This document shows, in pieces, positions 1 through 5,668 of a stretch of DNA of 9,536 nucleotides. Below the pieces are notes generated by a model. The model ran no database searches, had not been told where the DNA came from, and saw only the letters and a program-made list of their open reading frames with translations. How positions within the stretch are numbered: the stretch's first letter is position 1; the number at the start of each line of letters is the position of its first letter. The position numbers were made by a program, and so were the translations under genes. Source of the DNA: Desulfotignum sp. GTDB taxonomy: Bacteria; Desulfobacterota; Desulfobacteria; Desulfobacterales; Desulfobacteraceae. The stretch covers positions 1 through 9,536 of the forward strand of contig JAABRW010000429.1 of assembly GCA_011390695.1 (NCBI GenBank), written 5' to 3'.

Positions 1-343
1 GAATTTTTCTTCCCTGGCTGAACTGGGAAGCAGCAGTTCTGGGAACCTGGATTCCGGCAATCTGGTGGGTAAAAAATACAAGACCGCTGCAGTCAAATCC
101 CGGTTCAGGGGTGTGACCGCCCCAGTGATAAGGTGTGCCAATGCTTTCCATGGCTTTTGTTACGATAATTTTTCGGGTATCGGAGAGAAAGGACAAATCC
201 GGAGCCGGTATTTTTGATTCTGGCGGGTCTGTTTCGGGATGGGGCTGCAGGGATCCGGCTGGTCCTGCAGGTTTGTGGTCTGCACAGGCCAGACAGGTCA
301 AAGCAAGGATCAGTAATAAACAATACCGGCTTTCGGGCTTCAT
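1..343 (-). CDS. NlpC/P60-family cell-wall peptidase with N-terminal export signal, 3' part cut off by window edge
   Basis: I read this partial gene directly on the minus strand; 114 codons are visible and the stop lies outside the window. The N-terminus (MKPESRY, a hydrophobic stretch to about residue 19, then C20) looks like an export signal. C20 may be a lipidated cysteine, but the lipobox (TCLAC) is imperfect, so lipoprotein status is uncertain. After a Pro-rich linker (about 24-50), residues 57-114 match the start of the NlpC/P60 fold: GTPYHWGG (69-76) and FDCSGLVF (83-90), with C85 as the expected nucleophile. The catalytic His falls outside the window. Family members cleave peptide bonds in peptidoglycan stems, so a periplasmic wall-remodelling role is inferred. 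The ATG lies 3 nt beyond the stop of the rod-protein gene, and its AGGAT ribosome-binding site overlaps that gene's last codons, which points to a translationally coupled operon. Confidence 0.88.
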   Translation of the reverse strand, partial: MKPESRYCLLLILALTCLACADHKPAGPAGSLQPHPETDPPESKIPAPDLSFLSDTRKIIVTKAMESIGTPYHWGGHTPEPGFDCSGLVFFTHQIAGIQVPRTAASQFSQGRKI

Positions 344-346
344 TGG

Positions 347-700
347 CTATCCTATCATATCAATGACCGTACCCAGGGTTTCATCCCGGGTCTGAATGGT
401 TTTGGCGTTGGCATCAAAACCATGCAGGGCGGTCATCTGCTGGACCATTTCCCGGGCAATGTCTGTGTTGGACAATTCCTTGAGGGAACCGTCGTTTTTA
501 ATGGGGTCTTCCACCAGGGGGCCGGCGGAGGTATCCTTTGAAATAACTGTGGATACGCCCCGGGGTTTTGCCTCCACATTGTGGGCCCTGCTGGATTTGA
601 ATTCATCAGACAGGACATTGGCGACGTTATTGGCACTGGCCCTTATCTGATTGGAAAACGCATGCATTGCAGACGAATTGTTTTGAATGGATGAAATCAT
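347..700 (-). CDS. Short flagellar basal-body rod-type protein (FlgC-like)
   Basis: This 117-residue protein consists almost only of the two conserved ends of the flagellar rod/hook family. The N-terminal rod motif lies around residues 8-38, including ASANNVANV (21-29) and EFKSSR (33-38). The C-terminal rod domain lies around 74-115, including LSNTDIAREMV (76-86) and ANAKTIQT (97-104), where family members read like 'SNVDLxxEMV' and 'ANAKxIxT'. These helices pack together in the axial filament. At 117 residues it is shorter than usual FlgC (about 130-150) and far shorter than FlgG or FlgE. I chose ATG 698-700 because a perfect AAGGAGG (710-716) sits 9 nt upstream. The longer reading frame to 847 adds a non-conserved, low-complexity head without such a site. 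No other flagellar structural gene is visible, so it may be an orphan rod subunit. It is followed by a coupled NlpC/P60 peptidase gene. Confidence 0.85.
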   Translation of the reverse strand: MISSIQNNSSAMHAFSNQIRASANNVANVLSDEFKSSRAHNVEAKPRGVSTVISKDTSAGPLVEDPIKNDGSLKELSNTDIAREMVQQMTALHGFDANAKTIQTRDETLGTVIDMIG

Positions 701-744
701 TATTTTCTGCCTCCTTGTGTTTTTACCTTTTTTTTTCAAAAAAG

Positions 745-765
745 AAAACATGCAAAAAACATGCA
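745..765. repeat. Two direct copies of a 10-bp repeat, one helical turn apart
   Basis: AAAACATGCA occurs at 745-754 and again at 756-765, an 11-bp period, just upstream of the rod-protein gene's ribosome-binding site. The spacing puts both copies on the same DNA face, as tandem regulator half-sites would be. It could equally be chance in A-rich DNA. Confidence 0.4.
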
Positions 766-862
766 GGCGGTTTGATTTTGTATCAAAGCATACAATACAG
801 GGGTCTCCAGGGCAGGGCCCCGGGGCATACACAGGTGATAGTACCAATTATCGCCGGGCAAT

Positions 863-879
863 ATGACAATAATTGTCAT
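863..879. promoter_or_regulatory. Perfect 17-bp palindrome resembling a Fur-family operator
   Basis: The sequence ATGACAAT-A-ATTGTCAT is a perfect inverted repeat with 8-nt arms around a single central base. The known Fur 7-1-7 core is TGATAAT-n-ATTATCA; this site differs only at one symmetrical position per arm (C for T, G for A). It lies in the divergent intergenic region, 101 nt before the isochorismatase-family start and 163 nt before the rod-protein start. An operator for a Fur/PerR/Zur-type dimeric repressor is a reasonable inference. Which metal or gene it serves cannot be told from sequence. Confidence 0.5.
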
Positions 880-979
880 GGGTCATGCATTAAAAAACTT
901 GTTTTTGTTGAAAACCTGTTAGATAGTTTATCCGGCAGTTGCAGATTCTCATGCAATCATTTGACAAAGGAGGTTATCC

Positions 980-1519
980 ATGTTTTCCACTGACAATACG
1001 GTCATGCTTCTGGTGGACGTCCAGGGTCAGCTGGCCCAGCTGATGTATGAAAAAGAAAAGCTGTTTCAATCTTTGGAAAGATTGATAAAGGGAATGCAGA
1101 TTTTGGGGGTGCCGATTCTGTGGTTGGAGCAGATACCTGGCAAACTCGGGCCGACAGTGGCGGATATTGCCCACCTGATGGCAAAAGAGTCCCCCATTGA
1201 AAAGGATGTTTTTTCCTGTTGTCAGGAACCGGTATTCATGGAAAAATTTGAAGCCCTGGGCAGAAATCAGATATTGATCACCGGCATTGAAACCCACATC
1301 TGCGTGTTTCAGACAGCCTATGAACTGCTTAACAGAGGATATGAAGTACAGGTGGTTTCAGATTGCGTGTCATCCAGAACCAAAGAAAACAAAGACATCG
1401 GACTTCGCAGAACAATACAGTCCGGGGCCCAGATAACCTGTGTGGAAATGGTTTTCTTTGAACTGATGCGAAGGGCCAAAGGAGATGCATTCAGGCAGAT
1501 TGTGAAACTGATCAAATAG
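980..1519 (+). CDS. Isochorismatase-family (YcaC-like) cysteine hydrolase
   Basis: This 179-residue protein has the length and fold signature of the isochorismatase-like hydrolases. The expected catalytic triad is visible: D13 in LLVDVQ, K75 in IEKDVFSC and C108 in GIETHICVF. The segment LEQIPGKLGPTV (49-60) matches the 'TEQYPxxLGPT' stretch typical of the YcaC/ycaC-like subgroup. I see no DxHxxH metal site of nicotinamidases, so that activity is unlikely, and the fused aryl-carrier domain of EntB is absent. The true substrate is unknown; members of this subgroup are mostly uncharacterised amide hydrolases, probably cytosolic. The start is well fixed by AAGGAGG (966-972) 7 nt before the ATG. 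The gene stands alone on the plus strand between two minus-strand genes. A Fur-like palindrome lies upstream; only weak -35/-10 candidates are seen around 899-933. Confidence 0.9.
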   Translation: MFSTDNTVMLLVDVQGQLAQLMYEKEKLFQSLERLIKGMQILGVPILWLEQIPGKLGPTVADIAHLMAKESPIEKDVFSCCQEPVFMEKFEALGRNQILITGIETHICVFQTAYELLNRGYEVQVVSDCVSSRTKENKDIGLRRTIQSGAQITCVEMVFFELMRRAKGDAFRQIVKLIK

Positions 1520-1521
1520 GC

Positions 1522-1555
1522 AAAAAACCTGTCTGAAAAAATGCTAAACAGACAG
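1522..1555 (-). terminator. Probable intrinsic terminator of the metalloprotease gene
   Basis: On the minus strand a 7-bp stem CTGTCTG/CAGACAG (1529-1535 with 1549-1555) with a 13-nt loop is followed by GTTTTTTG (T run at 1522-1527). The stem begins inside the last codons of the metalloprotease gene. There is no T run on the other side, so it should act only on the minus strand. The large loop makes it a moderate candidate. Confidence 0.5.
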
Positions 1556-2224
1556 CGTGAAGGTATGGGTATCTGTTTCAGGCAGGCCATTGACCTTTAT
1601 ATAGGAACCGGCGGCATTTTCCATGCTGCCAAAGGCCCGGGATTCATTGGCGGAAGCTTGTTCTCTGGCCTGGAGGACCATCAGTTCCGAGGCTGCTTTT
1701 GCAGCAAGAACAGTGGCCCGGGAAGCCACTTTCAGATCCTGGGCAGACGGGTTGGCCGGTGCAAGGGCAGCTGTTTTTACCTGCTGCATTTTCCGGATGG
1801 TGGCTTGGGGGTCTCCGGGCACCGGGGATGCGTCAATACTGACCTCTCCGGCAACCGCATAGTTCCGGCCGTCCGGTCCCCGTTTATAAGCAAATCTGGC
1901 ACCGGAGGTAACCACGCCCCCGCCTGCTGTCACATGGGCCATTTCATGCTGCCGGATCTGGGTATCGGTTTTTTTGAGTTCTGCCAGCAGCAACCGCTCT
2001 GCCCTGGTTAAAGTTACAGTGCTGCTGGATGCAGCAGAAGTTGTTTTTGAAAAAGGCTTTGGTTCCTGGTTGTCTGCTGGGAAAGTTGTGTTCTGGTTTT
2101 TGGGGGTGTGTTCTGCCTGGCCGGTTTTGGAAACTTGCGGTATGGGGGATGCATTTTTCGATGCCCCGAAACTATGGTTGTATGGTGCCGGATATATATT
2201 GCTTGAAATCTGGTTGATGGCCAT
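1544..2224 (-). CDS. Putative metalloprotease, SprA-related / CJM1_0395 family
   Basis: This 226-residue protein has an N-terminal region (1-75) rich in Ser, Asn and Pro that looks disordered. A conserved core follows, starting at TRAERLLLAELKKTD (73-87). The zincin motif HEMAH (93-97) supplies two histidine ligands and a catalytic Glu, and is followed by GGG (101-103). The later conserved stretch AVAGEVSIDASPVPGDP (123-139) may provide a further ligand, E127. A helical Ala/Gln-rich tail (140-200) follows. This arrangement is that of the SprA-related family, annotated as putative metalloprotease CJM1_0395; no substrate is known to me. I see no signal peptide. The start is well bounded because a TGA lies in frame just upstream, but no good Shine-Dalgarno sequence precedes it. 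The gene has its own promoter (2265-2293) and a likely terminator, so it appears monocistronic. Confidence 0.85.
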   Translation of the reverse strand: MAINQISSNIYPAPYNHSFGASKNASPIPQVSKTGQAEHTPKNQNTTFPADNQEPKPFSKTTSAASSSTVTLTRAERLLLAELKKTDTQIRQHEMAHVTAGGGVVTSGARFAYKRGPDGRNYAVAGEVSIDASPVPGDPQATIRKMQQVKTAALAPANPSAQDLKVASRATVLAAKAASELMVLQAREQASANESRAFGSMENAAGSYIKVNGLPETDTHTFTLSV

Positions 2225-2264
2225 GGCTTTTATTCAGCGTATATATTGTTTGTAAAATTGTTTA

Positions 2265-2293
2265 ATATTACTGTAAAAATGTGTGATTTTCAA
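2265..2293 (-). promoter_or_regulatory. Sigma70-type promoter for the metalloprotease gene
   Basis: Read on the minus strand, TTGAAA (2288-2293) is separated by 17 nt from TAATAT (2265-2270). This is a good match to the TTGACA/TATAAT consensus with ideal spacing. Transcription would start near 2258 and give a leader of about 35 nt before the ATG at 2224. Confidence 0.65.
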
Positions 2294-2333
2294 GTCATGA
2301 ATTGGATTTCCCGAGACCTGTACAATAAATAAA

Positions 2334-2362
2334 TTGACAATTTGTGTATATTTGCATAGTAT
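2334..2362 (+). promoter_or_regulatory. Sigma70-type promoter for hisB-hisA
   Basis: A perfect TTGACA (2334-2339) lies 17 nt before TAGTAT (2357-2362), a 4/6 match to the -10 consensus. Transcription would begin near 2369, leaving about 37 nt of leader before the chosen hisB start. It is back-to-back with the metalloprotease promoter. I see no attenuator or leader peptide in the short leader. Confidence 0.65.
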
Positions 2363-2405
2363 TTGGGGATTCATTATGGCAACATTTATTTGCAAAGGGT
2401 ATCTC

Positions 2406-2993
2406 ATGGCGCGGGATGCAGCGGTTTCAAGAAAAACAAAAGAAACGCAGATCGAGATCCAAATGGATCTGGATGGATCTGGCAAAGCAGATATCTCTAC
2501 CGGCATTGCCTTTTTTGATCACATGCTTACAGCCTTCAGCACCCATGGCTTTTTTGATCTTAAGATCCTGGCCAAAGGAGATCTGGAGGTTGACTGGCAC
2601 CACACAGTGGAAGATACCGGTCTGGTTTTGGGGCAGGTTTTCTTATCAGCCCTTGGAGACAAAAAAGGGATACAGCGGTTTGGTGACAATTGCGTGCCAA
2701 TGGATGAAGCCCTTTCCAGTGTGACCATTGATATATCCAACAGACCCTACCTTGTATATAACTTTCCGAAAAACCTTAAATCAGGTACTGCATTTGATGC
2801 ATTTCTTGCCAGGGAATTTTTTCAGGCATTCTGTAACGAAGGCAGGTTCAACCTGCACATCAATGCCCATTACGGTATCAATGAACACCATGTGCTGGAA
2901 TCCATATTCAAAGCCATGGGGCGCTCTTTGCACCAGGCAACCCGGATTGATGACAAGATTGCAGGCACACTTTCCAGCAAGGGCAGCCTGTGA
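2406..2993 (+). CDS. hisB: Imidazoleglycerol-phosphate dehydratase (HisB)
   Basis: The enzyme removes water from imidazole-glycerol phosphate to give imidazole-acetol phosphate, a step of histidine biosynthesis in the cytosol. It is a Mn-dependent multimer. The 195-residue protein is the monofunctional form, without the histidinol-phosphatase domain of enteric HisB. Diagnostic motifs are intact: FFDHML (36-41), HHTVEDTG (65-72), PMDEAL (98-103), NEHHVLE (159-165) and the C-terminal TLSSKG (188-193). The paired histidines are metal ligands. I chose ATG 2406 because AAAGGG (2394-2399) lies 6 nt upstream and the family begins just before RKTKET. An upstream in-frame ATG at 2376 has a GGGGA site, but that site lies right at the predicted transcription start, so it would probably be missing from the mRNA. 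hisA follows after 55 nt. Confidence 0.96.
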   Translation: MARDAAVSRKTKETQIEIQMDLDGSGKADISTGIAFFDHMLTAFSTHGFFDLKILAKGDLEVDWHHTVEDTGLVLGQVFLSALGDKKGIQRFGDNCVPMDEALSSVTIDISNRPYLVYNFPKNLKSGTAFDAFLAREFFQAFCNEGRFNLHINAHYGINEHHVLESIFKAMGRSLHQATRIDDKIAGTLSSKGSL

Positions 2994-3048
2994 GCATCAC
3001 ATATTTGCCTGGATCCCATGACACCCGGCACAAAAAAGATATGACATT

Positions 3049-3777
3049 ATGATTATAATTCCTGCAGTTGATATTAAACAGGGAAAATGTGTCCGCCTGC
3101 TCCAGGGGCGCATGGAAGATGCCACCCATTATGCAGATGACCCGGCCGTTATGGCTGTAAAATGGGAAAAACAGGGGGCACAATTGATCCACGTGGTGGA
3201 TCTGGACGGGGCGTTTGCCAAATCAGCAATAAATTTTGACAGCATTGCGCAGATCCTGGAACAGGTTTCAGTGCCCATCCAGGTGGGCGGGGGAATTCGG
3301 GATATAAAGACCATTGAAAAATATATTGCCGCCGGTGTTTCACGGGTTATCATCGGCAGTGAGGCAGTATATCGGCCGGATTTTGTCAAACAGGCCTGTA
3401 AATTATTTCCAGATAAAATTGTGGTGGGTATTGATGCCAGAAACGGGATGGTGGCGGTGGAAGGCTGGAGCCGTACCTCGGAAACCCTGGCAGTGGACCT
3501 GGCAAAACAATTTGCATCTGCAGGCGTGGCTGCCATCAATTTTACCGACATCCACCGGGACGGGATGCAGACCGGCCCCAATATTGAAGAAACCGCTGCC
3601 CTGGCCCGGGCGGTTTCCATACCCATTATCGCTTCCGGAGGGGTGGCCTGTATTGAAGACATTAAAAATCTGTGCCGGATTGCAGCCCTGGGGGTGACCG
3701 GTGTAATTACAGGAAAAGCGCTCTATGAAGGCACCCTTGATTTGGGTGAGGCCATACGAATTTCAGCAGCAGCATAA
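3049..3777 (+). CDS. hisA: Phosphoribosylformimino-5-aminoimidazole carboxamide ribotide isomerase (HisA)
   Basis: HisA catalyses the Amadori rearrangement of ProFAR to PRFAR, the step before the HisF/HisH synthase in histidine biosynthesis. The 242-residue (beta-alpha)8 barrel is full length. The general acid/base aspartates are visible as D8 in IIPAVDIK and D129 in VVGIDARNG. Phosphate-binding loops are GGGIRD (80-85), ASGGV (195-199) and TGKALYEG (221-228). VDLDGA (50-55) also fits HisA, where HisF usually differs. It lies 55 nt downstream of hisB on the same strand with no terminator between, so one transcript is likely. The usual neighbours hisH (upstream) and hisF (downstream) are missing here. 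The ribosome-binding site is weak (only A-rich AAAAAAGA). Confidence 0.96.
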   Translation: MIIIPAVDIKQGKCVRLLQGRMEDATHYADDPAVMAVKWEKQGAQLIHVVDLDGAFAKSAINFDSIAQILEQVSVPIQVGGGIRDIKTIEKYIAAGVSRVIIGSEAVYRPDFVKQACKLFPDKIVVGIDARNGMVAVEGWSRTSETLAVDLAKQFASAGVAAINFTDIHRDGMQTGPNIEETAALARAVSIPIIASGGVACIEDIKNLCRIAALGVTGVITGKALYEGTLDLGEAIRISAAA

Positions 3778-3793
3778 TCATCTTTTCAGGTGA

Positions 3794-3821
3794 TTGACAA
3801 GTCGTTTTATGTACTTAATTT
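3794..3821 (+). promoter_or_regulatory. Candidate promoter upstream of dnaG
   Basis: A perfect TTGACA (3794-3799) sits in the 94-nt gap between hisA and dnaG, but the best -10 at 16 nt spacing, TAATTT (3816-3821), is only a partial match. No T-tract terminator follows hisA, so dnaG-rpoD may also receive read-through from the his genes. Confidence 0.4.
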
Positions 3822-3871
3822 TAGGTACTGTTGCATAACCGTTTGAAATTTTGGAGTCATGACCTGAAGCG

Positions 3872-5644
3872 ATGTTTATTCCTGAAGAAAAAATTTCAGA
3901 AATCTTAAACACCTCAGACATTGTTGATATCGTATCAGAATCTGTTATACTCAAGAAATCAGGCCAGAATTTTTTTGGTCTGTGTCCGTTTCATTCCGAG
4001 AAAACCCCTTCGTTTTCCGTGAATCCGGCAAAACAGATTTTTTATTGCTTTGGCTGCAGTGCCGGTGGGAATGCCATTTCCTATGTGATGAAATACCATG
4101 GGCTTTCATTTGTGGAAGCAGTGAAGATGCTTGCCCGCAAATACAATGTTGTTGTTGAAACCCGGCAGCTTGATCCCTCCAAACGCAGAGAACTTGCATT
4201 AAAAGAATCATTGTTCGGCCTCAACAAACAGGTTATGGCATATTATTGCCGTCTTCTCAAGCAAAGCACCAAAGCAGATGGTGCCAGGCATTACCTTGAA
4301 AAACGCGGTATTACCAAAGAAACTGTGGACCGGTTTCATCTTGGCTATGCCATGGACCAGTGGGATGGCGTGGTCACATTTTTTAAAAAAGAAAAAATTG
4401 GACGTCAGGCAGCGGTACAGTCCGGCCTGGTTCTGCCCAGAAAGCAGAGCAGCGGATTTTATGACCGTTTCAGGAACCGTGTGATGTTCCCTATTTTTGA
4501 TATCAATATGCAGGTAGCAGGATTTGGCGGCCGGGTTATGGATGACCAGATGCCCAAATACCTGAATTCGCCGGAGACCCCTGTCTACAGCAAAAGCAGA
4601 ATTTTATACGGGTTGCATGCTGCAAAGCAGCATTGCCGTAAAACCGGAACCGTGCACATTGTGGAAGGGTATTTTGATTTTTTGTCGCTTTTCCAGAACG
4701 GGATTAAAAATACGGTGGCAAGCCTGGGAACCGCATTGACATCAGAGCATGTACGCATACTCAAAGGCTATGCCCCCACCATGGTACTGGTATTTGATTC
4801 AGATGCCGCCGGTATCAATGCGGCAAAACGCAGCATAAAAATTTTCATGAAAGAAGGGGTGGATACCCGGATACTGGTTCTGCCCGAGGGGGATGATCCA
4901 GACACCTATGTGGTGAACCACGGCCCTGAGGCTTTTTTGAACCTGGTGTCCCGGGCAAAAACAGTGATGCAGTTTTTGCTCAAGGTCGCCATGGATACAC
5001 ATGGATTGTCTGTGGAAGGACGGATACGGGTTCTGGATGATATGAGACCCCACCTGGCTGATATCCAGGACAGCGCTTTGCGCTCTTTGCATATCAGGGA
5101 ATTGTCTGAAACCCTGAACATTGATGAGCGGGCTGTCCTTGAAAAGGTTAAAGAACAGGTGGTTCAGGCCCGGCCCGGCCAGGGTTTTGTGCCGGAGAAC
5201 TCTGATGATCAGCTTCTGGCATCCGACCCCAGGGAAAAACAGCTTATGGCATTGATGCTTCATTGTCCTGATATCATACCACAAGTGCAAAATTCCGGGG
5301 TGCTGGAATGTTTTTATTCACAGCGGCTTTGTGGTATTGCCAAAATCATTGCTGATGCTGATCCTCACCAGAAGGCCTTTGTCAATCATATCATGGCAAA
5401 AATGGAACAAGACAAAGACAGACAATTGATTGCATCCCTTGCCATGGCACAGGGACCTGGTGAAGAAACAGACCTGCGCAATACTGCGATATCCATAATA
5501 AACAGGATTATCCGAATAAAAAAAAGAAAAGAAAACACCTTGACAACAAAGATAATACGGGCGGAAAAGGGCTGTGAGGCTGATGTAATGGAACTGTTGA
5601 AATTGAAACAGCAGGAGATTCGGCAATTACATGGTGGGCAATAA
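3872..5644 (+). CDS. dnaG: DNA primase (DnaG)
   Basis: DnaG makes the RNA primers for DNA replication and is recruited by the replicative helicase DnaB. The 590-residue protein shows the standard order. The N-terminal zinc-binding domain has the CHCC ligand set C38, H41 (LCPFHSEKTPSF), C59 and C62 (YCFGCSAGG). The RNA-polymerase domain has FGGRVM (218-223) and KYLNSPETPVYSKS (229-242). Its TOPRIM core has EGYFDF (265-270; E265), FDSDAAG (309-315; D309 and D311) and EGDDPDTYV (339-347). The C-terminal part (about 450-590) is the divergent helicase-binding domain, rich in charged residues near its end. EGYFD in place of the more common EGYMD is a mild variation. The Shine-Dalgarno is poor: GGAG (3853-3856) is 15 nt away. 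rpoD follows after 24 nt, giving a dnaG-rpoD operon; rpsU, found in front in enterobacteria, is absent. Confidence 0.98.
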   Translation: MFIPEEKISEILNTSDIVDIVSESVILKKSGQNFFGLCPFHSEKTPSFSVNPAKQIFYCFGCSAGGNAISYVMKYHGLSFVEAVKMLARKYNVVVETRQLDPSKRRELALKESLFGLNKQVMAYYCRLLKQSTKADGARHYLEKRGITKETVDRFHLGYAMDQWDGVVTFFKKEKIGRQAAVQSGLVLPRKQSSGFYDRFRNRVMFPIFDINMQVAGFGGRVMDDQMPKYLNSPETPVYSKSRILYGLHAAKQHCRKTGTVHIVEGYFDFLSLFQNGIKNTVASLGTALTSEHVRILKGYAPTMVLVFDSDAAGINAAKRSIKIFMKEGVDTRILVLPEGDDPDTYVVNHGPEAFLNLVSRAKTVMQFLLKVAMDTHGLSVEGRIRVLDDMRPHLADIQDSALRSLHIRELSETLNIDERAVLEKVKEQVVQARPGQGFVPENSDDQLLASDPREKQLMALMLHCPDIIPQVQNSGVLECFYSQRLCGIAKIIADADPHQKAFVNHIMAKMEQDKDRQLIASLAMAQGPGEETDLRNTAISIINRIIRIKKRKENTLTTKIIRAEKGCEADVMELLKLKQQEIRQLHGGQ

Positions 5645-5668
5645 CGTTTAGCCTTTGGGAGACATTTC

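Noticed and set aside
758..777. Sigma54-like element on the minus strand (CTGCAT-N5-TTGC)
   Set aside because: The -12 part fits but the essential GG at -24 is TG, so it is too weak to call a sigma54 promoter.
701..847. N-terminal extension of the rod-type protein gene to an ATG at 847
   Set aside because: The added residues are low complexity and unlike the family; the internal ATG at 700 has a perfect AAGGAGG at the right distance.
135..993. Plus-strand open frames across the first 1 kb, including 135-395, 396-650 and 667-993
   Set aside because: They are opposite-strand shadows of the NlpC/P60 and rod-protein genes or run through intergenic DNA, with no family resemblance.
2463..2482. 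Perfect 10-bp tandem duplication ATGGATCTGG in hisB
   Set aside because: It encodes the conserved MDLDGSG stretch normal for HisB; it is most likely coincidence of codon choice and causes no frameshift.
3776..3795. 7-bp hairpin AATCATC/GGTGATT at the hisA stop codon
   Set aside because: It is AT-rich with a G-U pair and has no following T run, so it is not a convincing terminator; it also overlaps the candidate dnaG -35 box.
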